This document shows positions 1-12,800 of a stretch of DNA of 64,000 bases, piece by piece (the first letter of the stretch is position 1; every line of letters starts with the position of its first letter). Below the pieces are notes generated by a model. That model ran no database searches. It worked only from the letters and a program-made list of their open reading frames with translations, and was not told the origin of the DNA. Source of the stretch: Owenia fusiformis (Eukaryota > Annelida > Polychaeta > Sabellida > Oweniidae); assembly GCA_903813345.2 (NCBI GenBank), contig CAIIXF020000003.1:8269815-8333814 (forward strand). The letters are read 5' to 3'. Made by a program: the position numbers and the translations under genes.

Positions 1-888
1 CCGTTGCGATACCTTCCGTCGTTCTTTCCAAATTGATTCTTATACTTTAATAAAGGAATAAAAATCATGTATCATTCTATATTGGAAATATAAAAGCATG
101 AGTGTATGTACTAACCCATACACATAATGCATGAAGGCGATTCTTTATTGCAATTCAAACATGACTCTGGTCAATGATGAAGTAGAACAATTTACCATTT
201 ACATCTACAAGATTATTGTCTTTGAAGAAATTAAGTTAAATTTTATATGTTTTTGGACAAGTCTATTATTTAGAAATACTAAATAGGGATGTTGGGTTAC
301 AATTGATATTCGTTTGAATATTATTGAGAAGGTTTTGTTTGTCAAAATATTTTAGGAATTAAAATAATTAATTTGATGCATAACAATTATGAAAACTTAG
401 TTGGAAAATAATACCATTGACTGAAATGAACACACTGATGATATGCTGTCACCCCTGTTTAAAGAATAGTACTGCTCAGGCCGTGCATTTATCAAAAAAT
501 AAATGCACAGCAAAATCATTTCCATGCATATATCAATAAATTAACACATTGAAATGCTTTAAGCTGATTGGCTGAGACACACTTGGCATGTTTTAATAAG
601 ACCTACTGTACGGGCAGTATTTTTCGCCAGTTTTAATTTCTCAAGTTTTCAGAAATATCAATTTCGCTGCCATTAAATTACACATATTTCAAAGGTACAA
701 ATTCCATTATATTCTCGAAATCCTCAAGCTAGAGTGTAAACTAATTTTCCTTACCTACAGTAATTACACCTACCCAATGTCATATTTGGATGATATTTAC
801 AATTTCTAGATCATAATCAATGGCATGTTGCACCTCAGCCTTGATTGCCTGTATTGTCACTGTTGACTATGACCACATCATGGATGAT
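1..888. other. 3' flank of the minus-strand gene, nothing recognised
   Basis: This stretch lies beyond the stop codon of the minus-strand gene. I see AT-rich sequence with no long open frame, no clear terminal repeats and no RNA gene. A short hairpin around 484-510 (arms GTGCATTTA / TAAATGCAC) is the only local structure. No canonical polyadenylation signal stands out for the minus gene. Confidence 0.5.
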
Positions 889-3800
889 TTAAAAGTTAAT
901 TTTTTTCACAAGCTCTCTTATGACCAGTGTGTGACTGTCAATGATTTTTTTTACTCTTGCATCACTTGTGATGTCCTTTCCATTATTTGAAATTTCCATT
1001 TTTATTACTATACTTGTAGGACTTGTATCTGTGTCAGTGTCACTATTGTCTACATGTACATCAAGATCTGGCACTTGCTGCTGGTCTTGGTGTTGGTTTA
1101 CTATTGGTTGGTTGTCTTTTGTCTACAACAGATGAAATACATTTAAAAAAATATGCATGTACACTGCACTCATTTTTTAATTCTGGAAATAGAATTTGGG
1201 AAACTGACAATGCGGATTGAGAAATATTCTAAATAAGCCATAACAATGACAAAATATCTTATACCCTAAAATTTGACCTAATTTCCCAACAGCCCAGATA
1301 CAATACCTAGTTAAAATAGGTATTTTCTTGTCTGTTAATCATATTAGAATCGTAACAAAGACCTTGATTTATGATTTCGCGACTTCGGTCTTTTAACAAT
1401 GAACAGAATAAAATGTTGGTCTATTACTCCATCAATCATGAAATCTTGGTCTTTATTCAGTTATTCCTTAATTAACGACTATATAGATAGGTCTTGATTA
1501 AACTTTATAAGCGTATGTCATAATAGCTCTGCTTAAGAACTTATTAGAATGAAGGTGAGAGTTGTTAATTACACATCAAGCTATATGTGAGCATGTTGTC
1601 AGAACAACTAACTACATTCCGCCATTTTTAGCATGTTTTTTACAATACTGTACGCCCGGTATTATTCGCGTGCGATTAACTTTCGCGCTTTTCGCGATGG
1701 TGTTAAAATCGCGAAAAATTATCGTCGCGAAATTGCTAATTAAATCCCTGGGAATTTGTTTTTACCCGGGACTCTGATGCATTTCGTCAACTTCTGATCC
1801 CTCCATTCCTACATCTGTAAGAAGAACTACAAATTGCATCTCGTTTTGTGTAAAACGTTTCGTCTAGTGTTATTGGGCGATAATTGGATGATTTCCACCA
1901 ACATGTCTATTTTACGTTGGCTAGTCAGGCCAACTACTACCAATGGGCCTAGACTTAATAATGACATCGACGATATCATAGAAACTGAAGTTCAAATTGC
2001 TAAAAATAACATGAAGTCCAAGCGTGGAACATATAAAGTGTACAACGACGCAGAAAGGGCAAACATAGCCCGGCACGCACTTCTGAACTTGTGAAATTAG
2101 CGAAATTTAATAGCCGCGAAACTGTTTTCTCAAAATTCGCGAAATTAAAGCTCGCGAATAATACCGGGCGTACAATAGCCTCAAACAAATACCAATAAAA
2201 CCTAGTAGATGAAAGAACATTGAACAGGCATAATAGTGATTACAATGGAAAAATACAAAGAGAGATTATACAGGGTGAGCCAAAACATGTAACCCAAACA
2301 AAACCTGAAACCCAAATGCAAGAAATACAGAGAGATTTTATGAGACTTTATATTGAACAAAATAATTTTGAAAATTTCTCACCTTGAGGATATCATGCAC
2401 GTGTTTGTAGAATTCTGAAGGCACCTTGTACTGTACCTTTGCATCTAGAACATGAGGAAAGGCTTCATTAGACATGATCATAGAAATGGATGTACTTAAA
2501 GGGGCAACAAGGCCTGTAGAGAGATCATTTGAAAATATTTACTTTTTCTGAGATATCAGGGCAACATTTGGCTTAACCCCGGGGGCAGGGTACTCCCATA
2601 TATTGGGTATATGGGGATGTGCCGCTAAAGTGGGTCACTTTTTCACTGAAAAATCCCTAAATGTGGGTCTCATTTTGAAGAAAAAACCCTATAACTGGGT
2701 CTACTTTTTGAAAATCCTAAAACTTGGAAAAGGGTCTTATTTTTGAAAGAAAACCCCTAGATGTAGGTCCATTTTTAGAGAAAAAAATCCCTAGATGTGG
2801 GTGGATATTTTGAATCTCAGCGGCATCCCCCTGTACAAAAAGTTGAGCACTGCCCCCCCCCCTCGGGGGCTTAACATCTTCTTTGAGATACCTATTTTCT
2901 TCTATTTCAGCATTAAGAAGTGTAAATTCAGTTCAAAGCTTCTATAAAGGGAGTCCCACTTCTAGATTTTTAAGATCCATCATGTTTTAAGAGGAATATC
3001 AGCTGTAATAATGTTCATCCAGGGGGTTTCTTTGTAGACAATAAAAATATATATTAGTCTTGATGAAACATCCAAACTTAAATATATTTTGACACTGGTC
3101 CATGAGCATTGAATGGCCCCTCTGCACGAATTGTTGCACCTTTAATGAATTAATCTTCTCGGCACTTAGGTCATTCAAAAAAACAACAACAGCAGTGCCA
3201 ATGTGTAGCAAATCACATTGAACAACCATGGTTGCCATTTTTGAAAATATGTGCCTATTAGCCAAATTGTCACTAGATGGTACATATTCAAAGTACATGT
3301 ATTCACATATGAAATTTCAACAAAATTGCAAATGTAAAATAACATACATAAAAATGGCCACTCGATCACTAGTCAAATTTTCATAAGAAAGTGTAATATG
3401 TAGTTAAGATTATAGCAATTAGTATACTACCTGGAACCAATATTTTCTAATTGAACAATAAACTTTCTTATATTTTAAAGTTATATTTTTATCATCCATC
3501 AATCTATTTCCATGGATGATCTGATTTAAATATGATATATTCCCTCTATTAAATTCTCCCTTTGAGGAACTACTTCATACATATTGAACTAGCTGTTTGA
3601 ACATTTATTCTGGTACTTAAAACAAATGAGTACGTACCAACAAATCTATTGAGGTCTTCCTCGTTATAATCTATATCTTGGAGCATCAGCTCAAAAGTTG
3701 AGTGTCCACTTATTTTAAGAAATTCAGTCTTCAATAGCTGCTTGTTTTTCAACTTCAAAATCATTGCCGTTCCTTGATTTAACCCATGTTTGGTTGCAGT

Positions 3801-6800
3801 TTTTAGTGCTCTTGTCTTAGATATGTCATTAAAGCCTTGTATAGTTCTGAAGAGCTGTAAATAATATTTTGAAAACACTTACTGAGTACAGTTGTTACTT
3901 TGACAACCATACAACAAATGTGTTATTGATTATATAATGTAGTGCCAAGGAGGATTGGCTCCCAGAATGCAACATCGATACTCTGCAGATACTCTTGATG
4001 TCATGATTACAAAATTCGAATTCAAAATGACCTTTTCGTTTGGAAATAAGACCAAAATTAACGATTCAAATGTTGTAGTGAACAAAATGGCGGCTGTTTG
4101 AATTCGAATTTTGTAATCATGACATAAAGAGTATCGGCAGAGTATCGATGTTGCATTCTGGGAGCCAATCCTTCTTGATGTAGTGCAGTGATATGAAATG
4201 AAATACAGTAGAACCTGTATATCTGAACCCGGGGGTTGGGTATTCCCATATATTGGCTATATGGGGACGTGCCGCTATAACTGGGTCACTTTTCGCCAAA
4301 AAATCCCTAGATGTTGGTCCCATTTTGAAGAAAAGACCCTAGATATGGGTCCCATTTTGATGAAAAAATCCCTAGAACTGGGTCTACTTTTTGAAAATCC
4401 TAAAACTGGGTATTATTTTTGAAAAAAAAATCGCCAGAAGTGGGTCTTGTTTTTGAAAAATATCTTGAATATTGGGTCTATTTTTGAAAGAAAACCCTAG
4501 ATGTGGGTCCATTTTTTGAGAAATAAATCAATAGATGTTGGTAGATATTTTGAATCTCAGCAGGCAACCCCCAGTAAAAAAATGTGACCAGTGCCCCCCC
4601 CCCCCCCCCTGGGATCTGAACACCTGGCTAATCCGAAAACCTCCCAATTTGAACACTTTTTTTTCAGTCCCATTTTTTCTCCCATTGACTCCCATGTTAA
4701 AAAATTGAAATGTGAACACCTCCCAATTTGAACAGCCATATTTGATAAATTAACCTGTCTAATCTGAACACTTTTCATAAAATTTCACATGCTTAATTAC
4801 TCAAATATTTTCATGATATTAAGGTAGGCATACAACAAATGTAGGAGGCATTGATTTTTCTATTAATAATTATATTTTAGTACATGAATTATACAATATT
4901 TAGCATGATTTTAGGTATTAACTGAGTAAGTCAATGGGGAGGGATTGTTTACTTACATTCTGGTTGATAGAGTTGGAGGAAGTCTCCTCATGTTTGGTGA
5001 ATAACTCCTCCACCATCTCAAAGTCAGATGCTGCCATACTTGCTGTACTCATTATGGTGCTTAATGAGTTCTTAACCTTTAACCCAAAAAATCATTGGAA
5101 ATGAAAAATGTCAAAACAATTTCGTGATCTAAAATCTTAAAAAAAGTATTGTAAACATTATTTTCTAACTTAAACCTTTTTCTCCATAAAGGGTCCAAAG
5201 GTGATTATCTAATAATATACAGGGTGTCAAATAAGTCCTGTCCCCCTCAACAGCAAAAACCAAGATATATGGTACCAAGCAGCCAAGTATGATATATCAT
5301 TGGAAAGATCTTCCAAAGTTAAATCGATTGGCATCTATCTGATACCTGTCAATCAATGTCACAAAATTGTATCATTTGATGTGACCATGCATAAACCTAG
5401 AAACATAGTTGCTAAGTTGGGCACACTAATTATAAAGGACATCATGAAAATATGGGTAAACACCAAAAATACTTGATAGTTGGTGAGTTAATATAACTTG
5501 GATGATCTTTCAAATGGAATATCACACTAGGTACCATCTATTATGGTTTTAGTTGTAGCAGGCGGGACAGGACTTATTTGACACCCTATATGTCCAGTAA
5601 TTAGACTCCAGATTGAAAATCTGGAGTCTATTGTTTTTGCCTGTTTTCTTTATTATTATTATTATTATTATTATTCTTTTTTCTTCCTCCTCACCAAATT
5701 TCTCGTCAACTATAACAGCTTACTTAATCCAACTTACATGGTTAACTAAAGACTGAAACCGGCTTTCTGGGAAATTAGGTCAAATTTTTATCTAGGTCAA
5801 AGGTCAAGAACTAGGTCAAATCTTACATTTTCAACATTCTTCATCATATCTTCGTCAATATTCTTCGTAACTCCTTCATCTTTTTTTCATCGTGTAGCTT
5901 AGAAAAAGGCGAATCAAAGATATGACATCAGAATTTTGATTACTCTTACCGATTTTGAGATACGGCGTCCGAAATGTAGGTCACGCCTAAACATGCTCCA
6001 AATCGAATGTGTGAGCTATGAAAAAGATGTAGAATTTTCTCAGGAATCCAAATCTGCAAACCAAATTTGGATCGGACTTCCGGTTCGGAAGTTATGGCGT
6101 TTTGAAAGCTCAAAAATCGCTAAATTTGGTGCCTATGTTAAGTCAATGGGAAAAAAGACTTATTCGAAGTGAAAAATACAGGATATTGACTGAGTACAGC
6201 TTAACATAATGAATGCTTATAAAAGAAGGGGACCTCAAAAGCTACATAGCTTCAAAATTTGGACACCAAAATGCCTAGGTCAAAATCAAGGTCAAATTCA
6301 TAGTTTTTCCTTATTTTTACGATTCTGACACTACACTTTAATAATTTACTTCAAAATTTTGTATACAGGTAGCAAAGAGTGTGCTAATAGTGTTAGCCTT
6401 TTGCCGTCAGAAAGTATTTTGACCCACTTTTGAGATATGGTGTCCGAAAAGTAGGTCAAAATAAAAAGTTCTCCAGATTCAACGTATGAGTTATGAATTA
6501 AGGGTAGAATTTTCTCAGGAATCCGAATCTGCAAACCAAATTTCGATCCGACTACCGGTTCGGAAGTTATGGCGTGTCCAAAAAGTAGGTCAAAATAAAA
6601 AAATTCCAAATTTAACGTATGAGTTATGAATTAGGGGTAGAATTTTGTCAGGAATCCAAATCTGCAAACCAAATTACGATCCGACTTCCGGTTCGAAAGT
6701 TATGGGGTTTTGAAAGCTCAAAAATCGCTAAATTTGGTGCCCCATGTTATGTCAATGAGAAAAAGGATTTTTTGAAGTGTAAAATACCAGATAAAGACTG

Positions 6801-9800
6801 AGTACAGCTTAATATTCTGAAAGCCTATAAAAGGAGGGGACCTCGAAGGCTATCTAGCTTTAAAATTTGGACGCAAAAATGCCTTGGTCAAAATCTAGGT
6901 CAAATTCATAGTTTTTCCTTATTTTTGCGATTCTGACATTACACTTTAAGGATTTGCTTCAAAATTTTGTATACAGGTAGCAAAGAGTGTGCTTATAGTG
7001 TTAGCCTTTTGCCGTCAGAAAGTTTTTTGACCTACTTTTGAGATATGGTGTCCGAAATGTAGGTCAAAATAAAAAATTATCCAAATTTAACGTATGAGTT
7101 ATGAATTAAGGGTAGAATTTTCTCAGGAATCAGAATCTTTAAACCAAATTTCGATCTAACTTCTGGTTAGATAGTTATAGCGGTTTGAAGTCTCGAAAAG
7201 TCGATATGATGATATCCCCATGTTAAGCTAATAGAGTCGAAGATAGCCTTCTTAAAAGTTGTCTAAATGTCTATATTCTAGCTGACTCAGCTTATTCTGA
7301 ATGACTCAGCTTACAAGTTCTGGATGACTCAGCTTAAAAAAAATGTGAAATCTGGAGTCTTAAATTGAACTTGTTCAATTTACATGTCTAGTTATTTATG
7401 TATCCCAGCCCAGCTCTCTTACATTCCTCATAAGAATCAGATGCTAAAGTGGAACTACATACAGTAAAACCTGTAATACCTAATCTCACTAATCTGAACC
7501 CCATGTTAATTTTACCTTGAAATGCAAACATTTCTCAGAAGAGTAGTCATATAATAGTTGTTTTCTTACAAGTGAAGTCCCCATGAAAATAAAATATCAA
7601 GAGAACAATTTGAAAAAATTATGAATATTTTTCAAAATGTTGAACCTATTTACTTGGTTCAAAAGATGATCTTTTTTTGATTTCAATTGCATGAAAACAT
7701 TTTTCAACAAGGGAATTCTAAAACTTATTCAAAATTAGAATGGTTTTGAAAGTCTAGTTTCGAAGATATTAATTTTGACATGTAATTAAATTTGTTTCGA
7801 TTTGAATGTGAATAAACTGTATATTAATCACCAAAATGGCACTTTAAAATCTGAATTTATTTCATTTTTTCGTTTTTATTTTATGTAAGTCATTGGAATA
7901 TGTGATTAACTAGATCAGTGATAATTAGATTTAATTGAAATACCTTTCCACCAAGGTTGCTCAGTATTTCAAGAATGTCCTTCCTTTCAATGTTATTCTT
8001 CAGGCACCGTTGTGCTTGTCTCACCATATCCTTAAATATTATATACACAATCATTTAATGAAATAGTTAAGCTTATAGTTTAGTTTATTTACTTATAGTG
8101 GTCAGTCTTACAATTCAAAAAAGTATATAAAATAATAAAGTATATGAAATAAAAGAAGTTTATAATGAAATATAATGGAAGATTCTAGACTGACATTTTA
8201 CATATGTGTAGTTTATAGTTATTTAGAAACTAAGACCATTTGGTAATGAAATCTATGACCATGAGATGCAATGTAATGACATCAAAATTGATAGGGCTTA
8301 GTCTTCATGATCCCTGAAGAATACAATATTGTGCCCATTTACCTTAGTGATACAATTGAGCATATACGTGTACACATTTGAATATCTGTTTGTGTGACTT
8401 GTTTTAGTATAGTGAAAGATTCTATGATGGCTAATGATGAAATGGCTGATATAGAAATATAGCACTCACTTGAAATGTCATTGGGTTATACAAGGAACAA
8501 ATGTTCCTTATATATGTATTACCCACAATGAGTGCCTCTTTAATGGTCTCACATTTGAAGAGTTGGCATTCTATCATGGTGCTGAAAGGGAATTAACAAT
8601 ACATTTAATTTTGTATCATTTATGCCTCCTCCCACATGCATATTTGAATACTCGATTTATGAATAACTCTTGGAAGTTATATTACTTTCACTTACACTTT
8701 ATTTGCAAAATTGATTTTTAATTCATAGCATTTTTTCAGAAATTAGGGGGAATTCCTTTACATTCTGACAAGACACATATTTGCCATTTTATAATAATTT
8801 AAAAATAGAAAAAATCCTAGTCATCATCAAGACAATTAATAAACTTGTAAAATCCAGCTAGAAGCAATATTATGTACTTAATTCTTACTTTTCATCCTTG
8901 TCCCTCATTGCCTCCAAAACTTCATTCCCTCCTATTGCATAATATGCAGGGGCCTGTCTGTGTTCCCCCTTGTATGAAGTTGGAAGCATTATGGAAATAA
9001 AGGCAATCTGCCCCACACATTCTATAACTTGATTGCCTGTCTCTCTGGCGAGGTACTCCTCAGGTGCGTGTTTTATTTTGTGTAATGGAATTTTGAATGT
9101 ATCTGGAATCATGGAATTGTTAATCTTAGTTTTAGCAATGTAGACATGTCATCCAATTCTGGAAATATTCTACAATAAAGATAAGATACTGCTAGCTGGT
9201 AATTTTTGGAAGAGTTAGGGATAATAAACTAGGCATTACTTAGAGGTTATGTCACTATTACTATTCTTGCCCAAAGATAGAGCCTCCCAAGGTCAGCCTA
9301 TATTGGCAGAACTCAGGCATATTTCATGTCATAGTGACATAACTGATGTATTACATACCTTATTCCCATGGCAACTTTGTATCAATGATGTCATACATCT
9401 GTATGCGAGTAAATATTGATGGAAATGAAACATGATGTCATGATATTGTCATGGTTATTAAATAAATCTAATTTCAAAATGATCGAGGTCAGTGGGCTAT
9501 ATCGGGGTAATAGGGCAATATCGATGGATATATAGCCAGCTAACTTTCCCATTGACTCCCATACAAATGCTTTGCTAGGTATGTAATACAAGACATAATG
9601 TCACACCTAGTTGGGTTGCTCATATTATTTTTTTGAGTTTAAATCTAGATCAGATTTGAACTTCTCAGAACTTGTAGATGATTTTTTAAAAAGTTGAGAA
9701 ATATAATTGCAACATGCTAAAATTCAGAAAATATTTTTTGATTGTTATCTGGGGGATGTCTGAAAGGGGAGGAAGGATTGCCCAAAAACATTTCAGGGTG

Positions 9801-12800
9801 ATATTTGGTGATTCCTGGGCACATGCATGACATTTATATTTTCATCATTTCTTCAATAAAATTGGACCATTAAAATCCATACTTATAACCATACTCTACC
9901 ATCCTAGTTGGCTAAAAAAATCCTTATAGCTGCAAATACATTGTTTCCATTTGGTTGATGTCTTTCAGTATGCACTTCATTATAAAAAATGTTCCTTACA
10001 GATAGGTGATCCCTTGGACTGTTCAGAATTACTTCTATGTTCTTCAGAACTTGTTTTATTTAGTATACAAAAAGGGACTGCTATTGAGGGAAATAGTGCA
10101 TCATACTTTTTCTGTATATTCTGTTCACTGACATGTTCCTGATGCTGCAGGCCTTTCAGGGTATTCATTAGGGGAATGTACCCAATAAGTACTCTGTACA
10201 CAAAAACTATCTGGGAATATAAAACATACTCAAGACTGTTCACCTGACCTAACTTATGATAAGTACAGGGTGAGCCAAAAACAAAGGTTTTACCAATGGG
10301 GGTTCAAATTTAAGACCTTCCAAGGAATTTGTTCATGCTATTTCTTATCAAGTGACCATGAATAAGCCAATGGGCATCTAGAATATGTATGTGGTACATA
10401 ACAATTGTACATATAATAAACTTACCAATTAAAGTAGGTAGGGTGTATTGCTCCTGAAGGGGGGCAGGAATATCAATCTTGATACTAGTATTAGGGGAAT
10501 TAGACTTAGAGCCTTGTGACTTTTTTGAAAGTTCACTGTTTGCTGAAATAAAATAAAACAAATCTTGACTTTTTACTTATTTTGCAGGATGGAAACACAT
10601 TGTTGTAATTGTTGTCAGCAAGTTTTAGCAGACCTTTTGTCTTACAACAGTGTTTTTCTACTAACTTAGTTCAACATAGATGTTGATATGATGAAATAGT
10701 ATGCGCCAAATTGCTTTCTAAGTGGCTTAGTTAGTCTAAACTGATGTTGGGGTAGGTTACTATGAAGTGACCCGTGAACAATATAGATTGATTCATTGAC
10801 TATTCATTTTCACTTGTCTGCACTCAAAATGGTGACACGAAAGGGCTAAACGGCTTGCCCCAAGGTGCAACCATCAAAAAGATGAGTTTGAAAAAATCAT
10901 TTTTATTTCGAATAATAGCAATGAGTATACGAAATATGAGGCAAAGGGAGGATCCTGTTATTACCCTATTTTTGAAGTTAGAAAAATTCTTAAAATGCAA
11001 TATTGCCAAATTAAACATTTTTTGGGTGTATCATAAAGTTCAATCTTTCTATTTTTTGATGTCATAAATTGTTTTTCCATTGAAAGAATATATTTGGTGT
11101 TATTAAGAGTTTTGCTACAGGGGTCATTTAGTACAAATTTTAAAGAAATATGTAGGTCCTAAATTTCAAACATGTTTTTATGTAGATAGTAGAAAAAATA
11201 TCTGAATCAAACTGATAGACATAATTAAAGGGTGACGCATATCGTTTAGCAAATCGAACGCTCGTTTCTGGTGTTGCTCACTGTTTAGTATAAAAGGCCC
11301 GATCCCGGAATAATACTCAAGGGTTCACAGGTTCTAGGTTGTTGTGTCAGCACCTCTAACTGTTATATAGCATAAGTATATTATAGATCGTCACACATTT
11401 ATAAAAGGGTGATTTTTATTTTGACAAATCAATTCCACATTTATGGGTGAAATTTCAGGATCTTCTATTTGTGTACAATAAGGAAAAATTGGCAACTAAA
11501 TTTCCCCATAACGTAATAGCACACAGCCTGGCATATGAAATATCCTACAAATGAAACAAAGCAAGACAAACCGGTTTCTAATACAAGGATTTATATTGGC
11601 TGTTGTTCATGTATTCTTTGAACGCAATCACTCTTTGGATAACGTTTTCGAAATCATTATAAACGGATTACTTTATCTCAAAGACAATTTCAATAAACTG
11701 GATTTACAGAACTCCCCTTATTTCTTAAAAATGGACTGATCCAGTTGATTCGCCTGGAGCCGCCATATTGTTTTTATACGGGATGCTAATCGGAACCCTT
11801 TAAACAGTTGTTATACTGATATAAGCCATGCTAATAAAGTTATTAGCCAGCTTTTGTGAAAACAGTGAACAATACATGTTGAAGTAAAGCTGCATGATTG
11901 GGTTATTTACATGCTTGAATAGGTATCGCACTCAGCCAAGGCTCATTTGAAAGGTCTATTTGTGCTTTTTAAGATAAACAAAAAATCAAAATATTGAAAA
12001 AATCTGTGATAAGACCCCTTTTCCTCTGGCCTGGCTCATTTACTGACAGGTCTATTTTCAGTCTAATTCAGTATATACATACTTTCAAGGAAAAGACCAA
12101 ATAATTAATATAAAAGTAGTTAAATGATTAAATGGACTTACTTTGCATTAGTTTTCCATTCATCACAATGGAGCAGATCATTGTCTTGTTAGATTTTTTG
12201 TTAACACTCCTTGTGAAAGCATTTCTCTGTGGAAAAAAGATATATTTGTTTTAGGTATATACTTAGTACTCAAGGTGCTATGAGAAGCTATTAATTAATG
12301 TTCAATAAAGGATTTTCCATAATCCATAGCATATAGCTTTGAAATCTTGTTAAAGTCTCAATTTAAGGGAGCATATCAAAAGATCAATGTCGGAATATTA
12401 ACTGTATTTGCACAGTTAGGGAGGGAGGGGGTTAATAACCTTAAAAGTAAGCTTACAAACATAGGATAATTTTAATTATAATATATAGTATGACCAACAA
12501 AATCAACATTTTACAGGTCATGTAGACCTGTACTCGCATATACAGTATTGCCTATATGGGGACGTGTAATTTTAATCACCATTGACACAATGTTAGAATC
12601 CACATGTCATATAGTTACATTCTAATGGTGTTTAATGTCGATCCAAATGGAATTATTTGTTAGATTTAGAAATTTAGTGACTCTTGCTATGTTTCCATGT
12701 GTTCTGGCCCAATTAACACCCTTAGTGCCATCTATTTTTCCATTTATATAAAAGTATTTATATATGTGTGATTTAATTAAATGTTGGTGCATCTTTTCTT

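Noticed and set aside
484-510. Short hairpin
   Set aside because: A 9-base stem in AT-rich DNA is expected by chance.
4198-4422. 74-residue plus-strand frame
   Set aside because: It lies within the nested MITE and consists of its internal phrase repeats.
5936-6801. Open frames inside the Helitron-like element
   Set aside because: The same frames recur in each tandem unit and in the reverse copy with changes at all codon positions; no protein family is evident.
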